DNA of 64,000 nucleotides from contig NZ_FOIT01000007.1 of NCBI RefSeq assembly GCF_900110815.1, forward strand, positions 38,478-102,477, read 5' to 3'. A program made the position numbers and the translations under genes. The DNA is from Aliicoccus persicus. GTDB taxonomy: Bacteria > Bacillota > Bacilli > Staphylococcales > Salinicoccaceae. The notes beneath the pieces were generated by a model, which ran no database searches, had not been told where the DNA came from, and saw nothing but the letters and a program-made list of their open reading frames with translations. This document shows positions 9,430 to 18,470 of the stretch, piece by piece. The first letter of the stretch is position 1, and every line of letters starts with the position of its first letter.

Positions 9430-9463
9430 CCCCTAACTCCGAAAATGAGTTAGGGGCTTTTTT
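9430..9463 (+). terminator. Intrinsic terminator
   Basis: CCCCTAACTC pairs with GAGTTAGGGG across a 7-nt loop and is followed by CTTTTTT. No gene is recognisable just upstream, so it is probably a leftover of a lost gene. Confidence 0.7.
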
Positions 9464-9476
9464 GTGTCACTTTAAT

Positions 9477-9512
9477 CGCTATTTTGCACATTTTTTGGGC
9501 GCTATTTTGCAC
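9477..9512. repeat. CGCTATTTTGCAC motif pair
   Basis: CGCTATTTTGCAC occurs at 9477-9489 and 9500-9512 (23-bp period). The inverse motif GTGCAAAATA occurs as a similar pair at 16888-16920, so the mer-cad segment lies between inverted copies. Related single motifs bound the 151-bp repeats near 36 and 37.5 kb. Function unknown; recombination subsites or element ends are possible. Confidence 0.5.
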
Positions 9513-9525
9513 TATAACACATTTG

Positions 9526-9561
9526 AAAAGAGGTGGAACACAGTCTAGTTCCAACCTCTTT
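9526..9561 (-). terminator. Terminator behind the transposase gene
   Basis: On the minus strand AAGAGGTTGGAAC pairs with GTTCCACCTCTT and a TTTT run follows. It would end transcripts from the leftward transposase. Confidence 0.7.
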
Positions 9562-9598
9562 AAGTTTAGGGTATTCGGATTTCATGGTGGAAAAGGGC

Positions 9599-10930
9599 TT
9601 ATAAATCACCCTTCTCCAAATTCTTAATAAGTGTGGAAAAATCGACACCAAAGTTGTCTGTAATGTCGTGATCATTCACTTCATACCAATTGAAAGTATC
9701 GTATAACATAGCTTTATTGAAAGCACTTGAATTAAATCGTGGCTTACGCTTTTTATGGAGCTTCTCATTGAAAAGGATTTTGGCTCGTAAGGCATCAAAC
9801 GAGTAACCTCTACCCATTCGCTCTACCTGCCTAATAATGCTGTTAATTGACTCCGTATAAGCGTTAGTGAGCCTTTTATCAAAGTAGTTGAATATTTCGA
9901 CATGCCAGTTGTCTACGGCTCTCACGAGGTCTTTATATGCGTCTTTAGAGTTACTGGACATACAACGGTGTCTCCATTGACTATAACGAAGACGACCTTC
10001 ATCTGGATCAGGAGTATCCCATATCCAGTAAAACTCTTCTTTGAGTTCATAGGCTTCTTTTAAAGCAGGAAGATTACCTAACCAAGTATCTAAGAGGAAT
10101 GATTCACGTTCATTTAGATCGTGTTTACGCTTTAGAAGGATAAACCTTTCACGCATAAGGGTACGTCTTTCTTTTTGGCTCATATGGGCTTTCAAAGACT
10201 TTCTGACGTTATCTAAGGCTTGATTAGCCATTCTAACTACATGAAACTTATCTACGACAACTTTAGCGTGTGGAAGGATAGTGTTCACTGCGTCTTTGTA
10301 AGGCTTCCACATATCCATTGTGACGTACTCAATATAAGTCCTGTCACTGATTTCTGAAAGACGTTGGATGACTGTTTCCTTGTTACGGTTTGGCTTGATG
10401 TCATAAATAGTCCTGCGTTCAATATTAGTCAATACAAGCCGAGGTCTACGGATAATATGTATCTCGTCTATCCCAAGCCACTTAGGAGTTTCAAACTGGT
10501 ATTCACGTTCTTTGAGTGCCACATAGTCCTTAAAATCGTTCCTAATTGTTTTCTCGTCAACACCAACGCTTTCTGCGACTTCTACAAAGGTCTTAGACAT
10601 GGATTGCTCTTGAATGGACTTTAAAAGCCTTTTGGTCATACTACGCTTTTCATCTACAGATATTAGGCGTTCCCAGAAGGTAGATCCGCATTCACGACAC
10701 TTGTATCGTCTACGGTTCAATTGTAAGCCCACTCGCTTTAAACGAATGGGCAAATCCATAATTAGTTGATTTCTTGAACTGTGTTTGTACAACTTGTCAA
10801 AACCACATTCAGGACAACGTTCAGGTGGTCCGACTGCTTCAACTTTAAACATCATATCGGTTTCATTTTCTTGTGGTGGTTCTATTGTTTTAATGTCTGG
10901 TAGGGATAATAAGTCTGACATATTGTTCAT
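9599..10930 (-). mobile_element. ISL3-family transposase
   Basis: A 443-residue intact transposase. The N-terminal zinc-finger region has CPECGFDKLYKHSS and YKCRECGSTFWE. The central DDE domain includes WLGIDEIHI and MDMWKPYKDAV, and the C-terminal part holds the ISL3 signature region NAYTESINSIIRQVERMGRGYSF. It catalyses movement of its own IS. I could not find convincing terminal inverted repeats, so element limits are unknown. ATG 10921 has better spacing from the AAAGG site than ATG 10930. It sits beside the mer genes and may have contributed to module assembly. Confidence 0.9.
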
Positions 10931-11162
10931 CCTTTATTACTCTGCGGTGTTAAGGTATCAATTATAGATTTGATGTCGAAATCATCATTGTTAAATTATT
11001 TTTGTGACCACAAATGCACTTAGAAAATCCCTTAAAGCATTTATATAATGGGTGATCGCAAAATAGTGTATGAAATCTTTTGTAGACTTTGCTAAACTAC
11101 TGCACACCTTTAGTACAGTATTAGCTGGTTCACTTGAATAGGGAGTTGTAAAAAAAGTTCCC
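10931..11162. other. Gap between transposase and merA
   Basis: No supported gene is present. It contains ATCGCAAAATAGTGTATG around 11055, which loosely resembles the GTGCAAAATA motif seen at module borders, and sequence that looks like an IS end rather than coding DNA. A short leftward reading here (10991-11194) overlaps the merA end and has no family features. Confidence 0.3.
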
Positions 11163-12803
11163 TTAGCCTGCACAACAAGATAATTTCGAAACATCTTTAT
11201 CGAACGTAAGTGCAGCTAATTTTAGCCCTTCAGCCATTGTTAAATATGGTGCTAGGGTTTCTGTTAAATCTTCTATCGTTAAGCCAAATTTAACAGCTAA
11301 TGATGCTGCATAGATGACATCTCCTGCATTCTCAGATACAATATGAACCCCTAATACTTTTAGTGTTTCTGCATCTGCTACTAGTTTAAATACACCGGTT
11401 GTTTCACGGTTTACAATTGCTCTTGGAACAGCATCTAAAGGTAATACAGATGTCTTCACATCATACCCTTTCTCTTTTGCTTGTTCTTCTGTTAAACCAA
11501 CCGTTGCAACCGTCGGATTCGTAAACGTAACAGCAGGAACTACCGATAAATCTATTTTTTTGTTTAATCCACCGATAGCATTATCAGTAATAATTCCACC
11601 TTCATAGGCTGCTACATATACAAATTGCGGTCCTAACGTCACATCTCCTGCTGCATAAATCTTTTCATTACTTGTTTGACCAAAATCATTGATCAGGATT
11701 TCATTATTTTTTCCAGTTTCAACACCTGCTGCACTTAAATTTAAAGAATCCGTATTTGGTTTTCTTCCAGTGGCAACAAGTAACTGATCTGATTCAATGA
11801 CTTCTTTACTGCCATTTACTGTTATGTAAACCTTTTTTATCTCTCCACTTTGTTCAACACGCTCAAAAGTTGCCCCTTTGACAAGGTTTATACCCTGTTC
11901 AATTAACGCTTTTTCAACTGACTCTGAAATCTCAGGATCATACTCCTTTAAAAGTCGCTCACTTCTTTGCATAAGCGTTATTTCTGAACCTAAATGATGA
12001 AATAGTTGTCCAAGCTCCATTCCAATGTATCCTGAGCCAATTACAGTTAATCGTTTTGGTATTTTCTTTAACTCAAGAAGTGTTGTACTAGTTAAATAGT
12101 CCATTTTTTCAAGTCCTGAAATTTGGGGCAACGAAGGCGATGCACCTGTTGCAATTAAAAAGCGTTTTGCAGATAACTTTGCCCCATTGACCTCAACCGT
12201 ACTAGCATCAACGAATTTTGCTTCACCTTTAATTAAATCAAAATTATATTCATCAATTAAATCCATATATTTTTGATTCCGAAGTTCGCTCACCAATTTA
12301 TCCTTTTGCGTGATTAAACTAGCTAAATCCACTTCTCCAGCGGATGTTTGTAAACCTTTAAACGGATTGTCTTTTGATAAATGATTGATTTCCCCTGCCC
12401 TAAGAAGAGTTTTTGACGGAACACAGCCAATATTCACACAGGTTCCCCCAACCGTTCCACGCTCAATCATTCCAACTTTTGCACCGTATTCTATAGCTTT
12501 AATTGCCGAAGAAAAGGCAGCAGCACCAGAACCAATAATAAGAAGGTCATAATCGTCTTCATTAATTAACGCCAAGTTTTCTAGTGATGATACTTCTTCA
12601 ATTTCTCCGGCTTGGTAATTTGCTTCATCAATCGTCTTTATTGCACTTTCAACCTCAATATCATCGGGCAGTTCAAATACTGCTTCACCACGACTAAAAT
12701 TAGACTCAATATTTTTAGCACCTATCTTTTCAAGTGCTGATTCTACGTGTTTTTCACAACCCGTACAAGTCATTCCTTGAATGTTTACCTTAAATTTATT
12801 CAT
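11163..12803 (-). CDS. merA: Mercuric reductase MerA
   Basis: A 546-residue flavoenzyme that reduces Hg(II) to volatile Hg(0) with NADPH in the cytoplasm. It has an N-terminal heavy-metal-associated domain (GMTCTGC, Cys13 and Cys16), the FAD motif [12 protein letters not shown], the redox-active disulfide [13 protein letters not shown] (Cys122 and Cys127), an NAD(P)H motif [10 protein letters not shown], and the C-terminal vicinal pair LSCCAG (Cys543 and Cys544) that delivers mercury to the active site. All key residues are present. It follows merR by 24 bp on the same strand. No merB or mer transporter gene is visible, so this is a minimal mer unit. Confidence 0.97.
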   Translation of the reverse strand: MNKFKVNIQGMTCTGCEKHVESALEKIGAKNIESNFSRGEAVFELPDDIEVESAIKTIDEANYQAGEIEEVSSLENLALINEDDYDLLIIGSGAAAFSSAIKAIEYGAKVGMIERGTVGGTCVNIGCVPSKTLLRAGEINHLSKDNPFKGLQTSAGEVDLASLITQKDKLVSELRNQKYMDLIDEYNFDLIKGEAKFVDASTVEVNGAKLSAKRFLIATGASPSLPQISGLEKMDYLTSTTLLELKKIPKRLTVIGSGYIGMELGQLFHHLGSEITLMQRSERLLKEYDPEISESVEKALIEQGINLVKGATFERVEQSGEIKKVYITVNGSKEVIESDQLLVATGRKPNTDSLNLSAAGVETGKNNEILINDFGQTSNEKIYAAGDVTLGPQFVYVAAYEGGIITDNAIGGLNKKIDLSVVPAVTFTNPTVATVGLTEEQAKEKGYDVKTSVLPLDAVPRAIVNRETTGVFKLVADAETLKVLGVHIVSENAGDVIYAASLAVKFGLTIEDLTETLAPYLTMAEGLKLAALTFDKDVSKLSCCAG

Positions 12804-12827
12804 AAAAAAGCCCCTTTCGTTAATGTC

Positions 12828-13220
12828 TCATGTTAATGTTTCTATTATTGGACACGAATGTAATTGCTTTTCATCTGGACATCGTTGTTTTAAGTCGTCT
12901 AACATAGTTTCAATTCGTTTTAAATCCTCTATTTGTTTTTGCACTTCCTTTTGTTTTTTAGAAACAAATTCGAACATGTCTTGACAACGAACTTCATCTT
13001 TATCTACAACACCAAGTAATTTATAAATCTCGCTTAAAGAAAAACCAAGTTCCTGTATTCGTTTAATAAACCCAACACGCTTAACGTCATCATATGAATA
13101 TATCCGATAACCAGCTTCCGTTCGGTGAGGTTCTTGTAATAAATTTTTTCTCTCGTAATATCTAATCGTTTCTTTATTAACTCCACATTTATCTGCAAAC
13201 TCACTAATGCGATAAATCAT
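12828..13220 (-). CDS. merR: Mercury-responsive transcriptional regulator MerR
   Basis: A 130-residue MerR-family activator/repressor. The winged-helix DNA-binding head is YRISEFADKCGVNKETIRYYE, followed by a long dimerisation helix. The three Hg(II)-binding cysteines are present (Cys79 in VRCQDM, Cys114 in QRCPDE, Cys123 in HSCPI). It should bind the dyad at 13247-13268, hold RNA polymerase at the overlong promoter spacer, and activate merR-merA on binding Hg(II). As in Bacillus-type mer units it is transcribed in the same direction as, and ahead of, merA. Confidence 0.95.
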   Translation of the reverse strand: MIYRISEFADKCGVNKETIRYYERKNLLQEPHRTEAGYRIYSYDDVKRVGFIKRIQELGFSLSEIYKLLGVVDKDEVRCQDMFEFVSKKQKEVQKQIEDLKRIETMLDDLKQRCPDEKQLHSCPIIETLT

Positions 13221-13239
13221 CTTATTTCACCCCATGAAT

Positions 13240-13271
13240 ATTATAAACCGCGTACCATAGTACGCGGTCAA
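13240..13271 (-). promoter_or_regulatory. mer promoter with MerR operator
   Basis: On the minus strand, -35 TTGACC (13266-13271) and a perfect -10 TATAAT (13240-13245) are 20 bp apart. This overlong spacer is typical of MerR-activated promoters. The spacer region contains an inverted repeat with 9-bp arms, ACCGCGTAC (13247-13255) and GTACGCGGT (13260-13268). Confidence 0.88.
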
Positions 13272-13552
13272 GTAAATTGGACTATTTTATTTTTCCCCAA
13301 CGTATCACTCGTATGTGATTGATACTTTTATATAATACTATTGATTGTCCTAACATCCCACCAGAAAATCCGATTTAAACACCAGTTGTTTTTAAACTAT
13401 TAAGAAAGTAATTCCACTATATATTCCGAAGACCCATTATTTACCACAATAAAGTTCACTTACGATATCGTAATTTCTTTCAGCTTTATTTCAGAAAATT
13501 CTTTCTATGTCGAGAAAAACTTATACAAATTTATTATTATTCAAACGTCTGC
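13272..13552. other. Gap between mer and cad promoters
   Basis: This divergent intergenic region is AT-rich. I see no coding frame, repeat or hairpin terminator of note. Confidence 0.4.
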
Positions 13553-13611
13553 TTGAATAAAGAAAAACAAGATGTTATGCTATACTCAAACAAATATTTG
13601 AATGATGAGGT
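13553..13611 (+). promoter_or_regulatory. cad promoter, CadC operator and ribosome-binding site
   Basis: TTGAAT (13553-13558) and TATGCT (13576-13581) are 17 bp apart. They are followed by the imperfect dyad TCAAACAAATATTTGA (13586-13601), which resembles the cad operator known from staphylococcal plasmids. GAGGTG at 13606-13611 precedes the cadC ATG. Confidence 0.82.
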
Positions 13612-13617
13612 GTATGT

Positions 13618-13986
13618 ATGAATAAGAAAGAAACATGTGAAGTTTTTTGTTATGACGAAGAAAAGGTTAACCGGATGCAAGTGAATTTACAAACTGTAGA
13701 TATTGCCGGTATATCACAGATGCTTAAGGCTATTGCCGATGTGAATAGGGCAAAAATCACCTATTCCTTATGCAAGGAAGAGGAATTATGCGTCTGTGAT
13801 ATCGCAAATATACTCGGTGTGACTGTAGCAAATGCATCTCATCATTTACGCACGCTCTACAAAGAAGGCATCGTTACATTCAGGAAAGAAGGGAAACTCG
13901 CGTTCTATTCTCTGGAAGATCAGCATATTAAAGAAATCATGACGATTGCATTAATACATAGGAAAGAAGTGATTACCAATGTCTGA
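13618..13986 (+). CDS. cadC: Cadmium/lead-responsive repressor CadC
   Basis: A 122-residue ArsR/SmtB-family repressor. All four cysteines of the Cd/Pb/Bi site are present: Cys7 and Cys11 in the N-terminal arm (ETCEVFCYD) and Cys58 and Cys60 in ELCVCD. The recognition helix region is NASHHLRTL. It represses the cad operon from the dyad at 13586-13601 and releases it on metal binding. It overlaps cadA by 8 bp. Confidence 0.96.
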   Translation: MNKKETCEVFCYDEEKVNRMQVNLQTVDIAGISQMLKAIADVNRAKITYSLCKEEELCVCDIANILGVTVANASHHLRTLYKEGIVTFRKEGKLAFYSLEDQHIKEIMTIALIHRKEVITNV

Positions 13987-16213
13987 AGGGATTGCAGAGC
14001 TGACTGAAGAAGAAAAAAAAGTTTACCGTGTTCAGGGGTTTTCCTGTGCGAATTGTGCTGGCACATTTGAGAACAATGTGAAGAAACTACCTGAAGTTCA
14101 AGATGCGAAGGTGAATTTTGGCGCATCAAAAATTGCTGTATATGGTTCTGCAACGGTTGAGGAACTGGAAGAAGCAGGGGCATTTGAAAACCTCAAAGTG
14201 GTGCCCGAAAAGTCTCGAGAAGAAAGTGGACAAGACAAAAAAGAAAAGGAAGTAACCGTTCCATTTTATAAAAAGCACAGCTCTCTGCTCTATTCGCTAC
14301 TATTTATCGCTTTTGGCTTCATTTCAATGTTGTTGAATGGTGATGACAATATTCTTACACCGCTGCTATTCATCACTTCCATGATTGTCGGAGGGGCTTC
14401 AATGCTGAAAACGGGTCTCCAGAATTTAGTCCGGTTTGAATTTGATATGCGAACCCTGATGACAGTCGCAGTGATTGGCGGTGTCATCATCGGAGAATGG
14501 GCCGAGGTCGCCATTGTTGTCATCTTGTTTGCCATCAGCGAAGCGTTGGAGCGTTTCTCGATGGATCGAGCAAGGCAATCCATCAGTTCATTGATGGATA
14601 TTGCTCCTAAAGAGGCACTTGTCAGACGCAACGGACAGGAAATGACAGTGCACGTCAATGATATTGCTGTGGGCGATATCATGATTGTTAAGCCTGGACA
14701 GAAAATTGCTATGGACGGCGTAATTGTCAATGGCTACTCTGCAATCAACCAGGCAGCAATCACAGGTGAATCAGTGCCGGTTGAAAAATCGATCGATGAT
14801 GAAGTATTTGCAGGGACACTGAACGAAGAAGGCTTACTGGAAGTTAAAATCACTAAATTGGTTGAAGATACGACCATTGCCAAAATCATTCATCTGGTGG
14901 AAGAAGCACAAGGTGAGCGTGCTCCTGCCCAGGCATTCGTTGATAAATTTGCAAAATATTATACGCCTGCCATTATGGTTGTCGCAGTGCTGGTTGCGAT
15001 TGTACCCCCGTTATTTTTCGGTGCGAGCTGGTCCACTTGGGTGTATCAAGGGTTAGCGGTTCTCGTTGTAGGTTGTCCATGTGCATTGGTAATTTCCACG
15101 CCGATAGCGATTGTTTCGGCAATCGGAAATGCTGCCAAGAAGGGAGTCCTTGTAAAAGGCGGGGTCTACCTCGAAGAAATGGGTGGATTAAAGGCCATTG
15201 CATTTGATAAGACCGGCACACTCACAAAAGGCGTCCCGGTTGTAACTGATTATCGTTTAATCGACAATGCAATTGATGAAAAGGAAATGCTGGCAGTCAT
15301 CACAGCATTGGAAGATCGTTCTCAGCATCCATTGGCATCCGCGATTATAAAGAAGGCAGACAGTTATAACCTTCCTTATTCTGATATCTTTGTCGAAGAC
15401 TTTTCTTCCATTACAGGCAAAGGGATACGGGGCAAAATCAATAATGAAATGTATTACGTTGGCAGCCCGGCATTATTTGAAGAGATAGAGGCAGCTAATT
15501 TCAATGATGCAATTAAAAGTGATGTCAAAACACTTCAAGAACAAGGTAAGACCGTTATGGTTGCAGGAACGAAAAATACAGTTCAGGCAATTATTGCAGT
15601 CGCGGATGAAGTCCGCGAATCAAGTAAAGCGGTAATCCAGAAGCTGCATCAGGCAGGCATCGAAAAAACAGTCATGCTTACGGGGGATAATCATAGTACT
15701 GCCCGTGCGATTGGTTCACATGTCGGTGTCACAGATATTCAATCTGAATTACTCCCGCAGGATAAACTAGACGTAATCAAGCAACTAAAAACTGATTATC
15801 GTCATGTAGGCATGGTCGGCGATGGGGTCAATGACGCCCCGGCGCTGGCAGCTTCCACCGTTGGTATCGCTATGGGTGGCGCCGGTACAGATACCGCTCT
15901 TGAAACAGCGGATGTCGCTTTAATGGGCGATGACCTGAGGAAACTGCCCTTTACCATCAAACTTAGCCGTAAAACATTGAACATCATCAAAGCGAATATC
16001 GCTTTTGCCATTGGAATCAAACTGATTGCTCTATTGTTGGTCATCCCAGGATGGCTGACACTATGGATTGCGATTCTCTCGGACATGGGTGCCACTTTAG
16101 TGGTGGCCTTGAATGGTTTGAGGCTTATGCGTGTGAAGGAAGATGCATTAAGCTTGGGTTCTTCCCAGATAAGTAAAAGTACTGATGTCGAAATATTGGA
16201 GTTGGAAAAATGA
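13979..16213 (+). CDS. cadA: Cd/Zn/Pb-exporting P1B-type ATPase CadA
   Basis: A 744-residue P-type ATPase exporting Cd(II), Zn(II) and Pb(II). It has one N-terminal metal-binding domain (GFSCANC, Cys23 and Cys26), about eight membrane segments, the TGES actuator loop, the CPC ion-site motif (GCPCALV), the phosphorylation motif DKTGTLTKG, the HP motif (RSQHPLAS) and the hinge GDGVNDAPA. Length and motifs fit plasmid-type CadA. The start lies inside the end of cadC and the stop overlaps the next gene by 4 bp, so cadC-cadA-cadD is one operon. Its G+C looks higher than the island average, consistent with separate acquisition. Confidence 0.96.
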   Translation: MSEGIAELTEEEKKVYRVQGFSCANCAGTFENNVKKLPEVQDAKVNFGASKIAVYGSATVEELEEAGAFENLKVVPEKSREESGQDKKEKEVTVPFYKKHSSLLYSLLFIAFGFISMLLNGDDNILTPLLFITSMIVGGASMLKTGLQNLVRFEFDMRTLMTVAVIGGVIIGEWAEVAIVVILFAISEALERFSMDRARQSISSLMDIAPKEALVRRNGQEMTVHVNDIAVGDIMIVKPGQKIAMDGVIVNGYSAINQAAITGESVPVEKSIDDEVFAGTLNEEGLLEVKITKLVEDTTIAKIIHLVEEAQGERAPAQAFVDKFAKYYTPAIMVVAVLVAIVPPLFFGASWSTWVYQGLAVLVVGCPCALVISTPIAIVSAIGNAAKKGVLVKGGVYLEEMGGLKAIAFDKTGTLTKGVPVVTDYRLIDNAIDEKEMLAVITALEDRSQHPLASAIIKKADSYNLPYSDIFVEDFSSITGKGIRGKINNEMYYVGSPALFEEIEAANFNDAIKSDVKTLQEQGKTVMVAGTKNTVQAIIAVADEVRESSKAVIQKLHQAGIEKTVMLTGDNHSTARAIGSHVGVTDIQSELLPQDKLDVIKQLKTDYRHVGMVGDGVNDAPALAASTVGIAMGGAGTDTALETADVALMGDDLRKLPFTIKLSRKTLNIIKANIAFAIGIKLIALLLVIPGWLTLWIAILSDMGATLVVALNGLRLMRVKEDALSLGSSQISKSTDVEILELEK

Positions 16214-16830
16214 TTATAACGGCATTTACAGCTGCTGCCATCTATGTAGCGACAGGAATCGACTATCTCGTCATATTGATTCTTCTGTTTTCGCAAATCA
16301 AAAAGAGTAATCAAATAAAACATATCTGGATTGGACAATATATTGGGACAGTCATTATTATAGGCGCAAGTCTTCTGGTCGCATTGGGAGTAGCCAATTT
16401 TATTCCTCAACAATGGATGATCGGCCTGCTTGGATTGCTGCCACTTTACCTGGGTATCAAAATATGGATCAAAGAGGAAGAGGACGAAGATGAAGATAAC
16501 ATTCTCTCCCTTTTCTCTTCAGGCAGATTCAATCAATTATTTATAACGGTCACTTTCATTGTACTGGCTTCCAGTGCGGATGATTTCGCTATCTATATAC
16601 CGTACTTTACAACTTTAAATATGATGGAAATCATTATTGCCGTCATTGTTTTCATGATCATGGTTGGTGTTCTATGTCTAATCAGCTATCGATTGGCTTC
16701 CTTGAATTTTGTTTCAGATAAAATCGAAAAATATGAACGTTGGATCGTTCCAATCGTCTTTATAGGATTAGGAATTTATATCCTATTTGAAAATGGCACA
16801 TTCAACGCTCTGTTCTCATTCCTATTTTAA
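16210..16830 (+). CDS. cadD: CadD-family cadmium resistance transporter
   Basis: A 206-residue integral membrane protein with five to six segments, matching the CadD cadmium-resistance family. Readable landmarks are [14 protein letters not shown] near the N-terminus and a charged cytoplasmic loop (EEEDEDEDN) mid-protein. CadD gives cadmium efflux separately from CadA, and having both in one operon is notable. The ATG overlaps the cadA stop by 4 bp (translational coupling). A strong terminator follows. Confidence 0.85.
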   Translation: MIITAFTAAAIYVATGIDYLVILILLFSQIKKSNQIKHIWIGQYIGTVIIIGASLLVALGVANFIPQQWMIGLLGLLPLYLGIKIWIKEEEDEDEDNILSLFSSGRFNQLFITVTFIVLASSADDFAIYIPYFTTLNMMEIIIAVIVFMIMVGVLCLISYRLASLNFVSDKIEKYERWIVPIVFIGLGIYILFENGTFNALFSFLF

Positions 16831-16842
16831 TAGAAAATTTTA

Positions 16843-16887
16843 TAAGCCGATATCTCTCTTTTAATGTGAGATATCGGCTTAATTTTA
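16843..16887 (+). terminator. cad operon terminator
   Basis: AAGCCGATATCTC pairs with GAGATATCGGCTT (13 bp) and is followed by AATTTT. Confidence 0.85.
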
Positions 16888-16920
16888 GTGCAAAATATCA
16901 CTTAAATAAGTGCAAAATAA
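16888..16920. repeat. GTGCAAAATA motif pair
   Basis: GTGCAAAATA at 16888-16897 and GTGCAAAATAA at 16910-16920 (22-bp period). They are inverted relative to the pair at 9477-9512, and together the two pairs bracket the transposase-mer-cad block. Confidence 0.5.
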
Positions 16921-16931
16921 AGTCAAAAGTC

Positions 16932-17099
16932 ACAAGTAGGTTAGGTCATTCAAGTCCTGAAATTACGCTAAAATACTACTCTCATTTATGGAGTAGGAGT
17001 GACAAATCAATCGCTAATGTCATTACAGGAGACATAGAAATTAATTTGGCAAAAAATTCACAGATTAACTTTTATGGTAGTCAACACGTTGTAAAATAA
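16932..17099 (+). pseudogene. C-terminal remnant of a tyrosine integrase
   Basis: The frame encodes RLGHSSPEITLKYYSHLWS followed by a short tail. This is the C-terminal catalytic block of phage/island integrases: the LGHSS box with the His, and the nucleophile Tyr in KYYSHL. The catalytic core upstream is absent, because the frame runs directly into the GTGCAAAATA repeats and the cad terminator. It is therefore a truncated integrase at the right end of the mer-cad island, 0.7 kb from attachment site 2, which it may once have served. Confidence 0.85.
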
Positions 17100-17157
17100 C
17101 ATATTGCACCTCAGGACAGCTATCCTGGGATGCTATATTAATTAGGAGGAGCTATAA

Positions 17158-17364
17158 ATGATGGTAGGCACATCAAACGCAAGGAAGCAAAGGAATGCCG
17201 TTGTGATCACTATTCCTGCCAAGTTCCAAATTAAAGCAGGACAAAAGTTTTATATTATTGAAGAGGATGACACGCTGAGACTAATACCTCAAACCGAGGA
17301 CTTCTTCGAACGCTTAGATGAAGAACAAGGTCTAGATAAGCTTATACAAAAATATAAACCCTAA
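17158..17364 (+). CDS. AbrB/MazE-like antitoxin
   Basis: A 68-residue protein with an AbrB-type swapped-hairpin DNA-binding start (SNARKQRNAVVITIPAKFQI) and an acidic C-terminal tail (EDFFERLDEEQGLDKLI), as in MazE/PemI antitoxins. It probably binds and neutralises the toxin encoded 3 bp downstream and represses the pair. An AGGAGG site precedes the ATG. The pair would stabilise the island. Confidence 0.8.
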   Translation: MMVGTSNARKQRNAVVITIPAKFQIKAGQKFYIIEEDDTLRLIPQTEDFFERLDEEQGLDKLIQKYKP

Positions 17365-17367
17365 GGA

Positions 17368-17715
17368 GTGCTGGAGATATTGAACCAGAAAGATGTCATT
17401 ACAGTTGAAGCATATAATAAAGAGTCTAACCGATTCAATAAGACAGACTATATAGTCATCAGCAGAGATGAATACAATAGAGTGACCAAACAATGCTTAG
17501 CATGTCGTATCGTGTACACGGATGAATCTCAACCTTTTCTGGTACCTATTGAAGTGAGTGGATTAAGACGAAATGGTAAGACTAACACGCTAAATATTCA
17601 TATGATGAAGCAATACAATCCAGACGCGACACATTCTGTTGTAGGTAAGATATCAGACAAAGAATTCATGAAGATCGCTCAAGGTGTTACACTCAATTTT
17701 AACTTCCCACTCTAG
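17368..17715 (+). CDS. PemK/MazF-like toxin
   Basis: Up to 115 residues with the central pattern of the PemK/MazF endoribonuclease fold (DYIVISRDEYNRV, then a VPIEVSGL strand). These toxins cleave mRNA. The usual N-terminal strand with the GDI(V)W pattern is replaced by QKDVITVEAYNKESN, so the family match is moderate. The GTG at 17368 directly abuts its TAAGGAG site, so the TTG at 17380 may be the true start. It overlaps the antitoxin's translation signals, and together they form a TA pair. Confidence 0.7.
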   Translation: MLEILNQKDVITVEAYNKESNRFNKTDYIVISRDEYNRVTKQCLACRIVYTDESQPFLVPIEVSGLRRNGKTNTLNIHMMKQYNPDATHSVVGKISDKEFMKIAQGVTLNFNFPL

Positions 17716-17765
17716 TCCATTCTTGAGTTCAAACTAACCTAGACAACTCAAGGATTACACCTAAT

Positions 17766-17850
17766 TTACCCTGCCGAATACCCTGCCATATTATCAAAAA
17801 CCCTTATAGAATAAGGCTTAGAATCCCCTATATTTTATTGAGTGGGAATA
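17766..17850 (+). other. Attachment-type site 2
   Basis: Core ATTGAGTGGGAATA at 17837-17850, followed by AC so that it again reads Ile-Glu-Trp-Glu-stop. Two ACCCTGCC arm repeats and an AACCCTTATAGAATAAGG dyad lie upstream, with the same spacing as at site 1. It marks the junction between the mer-cad segment and the copper segment. Confidence 0.72.
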
Positions 17851-17867
17851 ACGATGTAAAAAATGAA

Positions 17868-17902
17868 ACCCTTTAACCATGGTGGTTAGAGGGTTATTTT
17901 TA
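17868..17902 (+). terminator. Intrinsic terminator right of site 2
   Basis: AACCCTTTAACCA pairs with TGGTTAGAGGGTT and is followed by ATTTTT. It lies where the terminator of guaA would lie. Confidence 0.7.
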
Positions 17903-17977
17903 TAGTGGACAAGCTATGAAAAGGGCAATTTGAGGGCAAAAATAAAGAGATTCAAATAAAGAAGACTAATTTTCACA

Positions 17978-18079
17978 TAAAAAAGAGGTGACCGTCGCAA
18001 CAGTCAGCCTCAAGTGCATTCAGCAGATATGCACCACTTTTTGTTTTTTTATTCTACTCTACATTAAGGTAGTTATCAA
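17978..18079 (-). ncRNA. Candidate two-hairpin small RNA with its own promoter (Fst-antitoxin-like)
   Basis: On the minus strand TTGATA (18074-18079) and TAGAAT (18051-18056) are 17 bp apart. Transcription from about 18044 would give a ~65-nt RNA. Its first hairpin is GTGCAT/ATGCAC (18014-18034) and its second is GAGG-GAC/GTC-CCTC (17985-18011), followed by TTTTTT. A second copy at 51708-51757 changes GTGCAT/ATGCAC to GTGTAT/ATACAC, a compensatory pair. Size and layout resemble the antitoxin RNA of Fst/par type I systems, but I see no toxin peptide next to either copy. Confidence 0.6.
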
Positions 18080-18247
18080 GATTATTGATAAAATATTTTA
18101 TATCGCTAATTTTTCTTTTGACATCTATCCCCCAGTTCCACCTCATAAAATTGGTCTCACAGTGCATGACATCGTTCAAAAACTCATATACTTTTAAATA
18201 TTATAGACAATGATTAGTATACTGGTTCTTGGACTATTTTTATATGA

Positions 18248-18303
18248 ATAAAGGACGATTTCACGCATACATCAAATCGTCCAATAAACGGTCGTTATTT
18301 GGA
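18248..18303. repeat. Hairpin and TCCAATAAACG palindrome
   Basis: GGACGATTT/AAATCGTCC forms a 9-bp hairpin (about 18253-18282). Overlapping its end is TCCAATAAACG-GT-CGTTATTTGGA (18280-18303), an imperfect copy of the perfect palindrome at 37585-37610. No gene is present from 18080 to 18470. Confidence 0.5.
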
Positions 18304-18357
18304 ATCGCGGTGTATTTAAATAAAGATGACATAAACATTCATTTAAATTTTTTAGTT

Positions 18358-18413
18358 GTCATATTAAATACTAATAATATGCACAGTTTCTTTAAAAATT
18401 TATTTTAAGCTGA
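18358..18413 (+). promoter_or_regulatory. mco upstream block shared with resA
   Basis: This ~55-bp block contains ATTAAATACTAATAA, TGCACAGTTTCTTTAAA and TTTTAAGCTGA. It recurs with few differences upstream of resA (35582-35637, minus strand). It includes the TGCAC motif (18380-18384) also found ahead of other copper-island genes. It is probably a shared operator-promoter. Confidence 0.65.
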
Positions 18414-18470
18414 TTAATGAAGAAAGAACTTTCTTTACTAACATCAGTGAAAAATAAATGGAGTGAGAAA

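Noticed and set aside
10991..11194. Short leftward reading next to merA
   Set aside because: Overlaps the merA end, has no family features and no ribosome-binding site; the DNA resembles an element end.
17988..18197. A 69-codon rightward reading over the small-RNA element
   Set aside because: It begins inside the terminator hairpin, lacks a ribosome-binding site, and its first third is the RNA repeat; the structure explains the sequence better.
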